A DNA stretch of 6,445 nucleotides, from contig CAZPWQ010000160.1 of assembly GCA_964590495.1 (NCBI GenBank), forward strand, positions 1 through 6,445. Direction: 5' to 3'. The position numbers and the translations under genes are program-made. The stretch is from CAZPWQ01 sp964590495 (GTDB lineage Bacteria > Bacteroidota > Rhodothermia > Balneolales > Balneolaceae). Position 1 is the stretch's first letter; the number at the start of each line of letters is the position of its first letter. The notes beneath the pieces are model-generated. The model did no database searches. It had not been told where the DNA came from and saw nothing but the letters and a program-made list of their open reading frames with translations. Positions 5,245 to 6,445 of the stretch are shown in pieces.

Positions 5245-6445
5245 CTATTTTATATAGACCGTTTTTATATTAACGAACTCTTTGATTCCATAATGAGACA
5301 GCTCACGTCCATATCCCGAGTTCTTAACTCCCCCGAATGGCAGACGCGGATCCGACTTAACAAAATCATTTACAAAGCAGCACCCGGCTTCAAGTTTCTC
5401 AGCTGCAATTTTTTCGGCCCGCTCAACATCTTCGGAAAATACAGCAGCGCCCAGTCCGAAATTGGTATCATTGGCTACCTGAACAGCTTCCTCTTCATCC
5501 CGCACTTTGATTACAGAAGCAACCGGACCAAACAACTCTTCTTTATAAGCCGGCATCTCTTTTGAAACGTTTGTCAGTACAGTCGGGGGATAAAACCAAC
5601 CTTTTCTGTCCGGTATCTCCCCGCCGATAATACATTCGGCTCCCATTTCTATACTTTCCTTTACCTGCCTGTGAATATCATCGCGCAGATCTTCCCGTGC
5701 CATCGGTCCGATGTCCGTATCCTCATCGAAAGGACTGCCGATTTTCTTTTCGCTCATTCCTTCCACAAATTTATCCAGAAATTCCTCATATACATTTTCA
5801 ACAATAATAAAACGTTTGGCCGCAATACATGACTGTCCGCTGTTAATCAGCCGGGAAGTCACACAGGTTTCAGCTGTCTGGTCAATATCCGCATCCTCCA
5901 GTACGACGTATGGATCGTTGCCTCCCAGCTCCAGAACAGTTTTTTTGATGGAGCCGCCGGCCTGCGATGCCACCGCCTTACCCGCGGGGGTACTGCCGGT
6001 AAGTGTAACAGCCGCTATTCCGGGATGGTCGATGACGGGCTGGATATGATCGGAATCCACAATAGCGGTTCTGAAAAGGTCTTCCGGGATACCTCCCCGG
6101 TGCATGACCTCTTCGATGGCTTTGGCGCAACCCGGTACATTGGATGCATGTTTAAGTATGGCCGCATTTCCCGCCATAAGTGCCGGAGCTGCGAAGCGAT
6201 ACAGTTGCCAAAACGGAAAATTCCACGGCATAATGGAAAGTACAGTCCCCAGAGGGTTAAATGTGACGTAACTTCTGGAGGCATCTGTTGTGATATCCTG
6301 ATCTTCCAAAAACTGCCGGGCATGATCCGCATAATAGTTGCAGACCCAACTGCATTTTTCAATTTCGGCCACACCCTGGGGAAGCGGCTTCCCCATTTCA
6401 TGAGCCATCAGCACGCTGTATTCTTCTTTGGATTTTTCAAGCTGG
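5245..6445 (-). CDS. Aldehyde dehydrogenase, succinate-semialdehyde dehydrogenase (GabD1) type, 5'-truncated by the window edge
   Basis: The reading frame stays open to the window edge, and 399 residues are visible. The frame continues upstream of the GTG at 6412-6414 as QLEKSKEEYS, matching the helix that precedes MAHEMGKPL in this superfamily, so the true start lies outside and about 55-60 residues are missing. In visible numbering, PWNFP (73-77, Asn75 of the oxyanion hole), KHASNVP (98-104), the cofactor loop TGSTPAGK (149-156), LELGG (171-175, general base Glu172), GQSC (203-206, catalytic Cys206) and EELFGPVAS (302-310, Glu303) are all present. The run PLGTVLSIMPWNFPFWQ, the KHASN in place of the commoner KPA/SE, and the ending GYGRELSHYGIKEFVNIKTVYIK closely resemble GabD1-type succinate-semialdehyde dehydrogenases. 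These oxidise succinate semialdehyde to succinate with NAD(P)+ in the cytoplasm, joining GABA or 2-oxoglutarate breakdown to the TCA cycle. The exact aldehyde is inferred from family resemblance. Confidence 0.9.
   Translation of the reverse strand, partial: QLEKSKEEYSVLMAHEMGKPLPQGVAEIEKCSWVCNYYADHARQFLEDQDITTDASRSYVTFNPLGTVLSIMPWNFPFWQLYRFAAPALMAGNAAILKHASNVPGCAKAIEEVMHRGGIPEDLFRTAIVDSDHIQPVIDHPGIAAVTLTGSTPAGKAVASQAGGSIKKTVLELGGNDPYVVLEDADIDQTAETCVTSRLINSGQSCIAAKRFIIVENVYEEFLDKFVEGMSEKKIGSPFDEDTDIGPMAREDLRDDIHRQVKESIEMGAECIIGGEIPDRKGWFYPPTVLTNVSKEMPAYKEELFGPVASVIKVRDEEEAVQVANDTNFGLGAAVFSEDVERAEKIAAEKLEAGCCFVNDFVKSDPRLPFGGVKNSGYGRELSHYGIKEFVNIKTVYIK

Noticed and set aside
6412..6414. GTG as the start of the aldehyde dehydrogenase
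   Set aside because: The frame is open upstream and encodes QLEKSKEEYS, which fits the family helix; the real start is outside the window.

Overview
All six protein genes in this window are on the minus strand, so transcription runs from high to low coordinates. The likely source is a member of the Bacteroidota or the related Balneolota/Rhodothermota group, with moderate confidence. Reasons: the TrmB has the Bacteroidota-style variants LELACGKG and FKTD and ends in an IKYIRFLLPE-like tail; a short Cys-lipidated protein has no recognisable domain; Shine-Dalgarno signals are weak or absent in front of most genes; and base composition is moderately AT-rich.

In order of transcription: (1) an aldehyde dehydrogenase of the succinate-semialdehyde dehydrogenase GabD1 type, whose first ~55-60 residues lie beyond the right edge (5245-6445). 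(2) A 747-base gene-free region (4498-5244) whose right-hand two thirds is a patchwork of short degenerate repeats. (3) An acidic lipoprotein of unknown function (3700-4497) with a clear Rho-independent terminator. (4) A PA0069-type radical SAM protein of the SplB superfamily (2417-3472), followed by a long-loop terminator-like hairpin. (5) A thioredoxin-fold redox protein (1628-2206) and (6) pdxH, pyridoxamine 5'-phosphate oxidase (953-1618), nine bases apart and so probably one operon. (7) A 151-base near-palindromic repeat between pdxH and the next gene. (8) trmB, tRNA (guanine-N7)-methyltransferase (63-731).

The genes are mostly housekeeping or general metabolism (vitamin B6 salvage, tRNA modification, thiol redox, aldehyde oxidation) and do not form one pathway. 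The less ordinary content is intergenic. There are two elements of the same design: short tandem units (ATCCGAA-type in one, 10-base ACACAAAG-type in the other) arranged as two inverted arms around an ~85-136 base centre with no convincing ORF. They look like non-coding solo or relic forms of small dispersed elements. No RNA gene, CRISPR array, insertion sequence or phage gene was seen.
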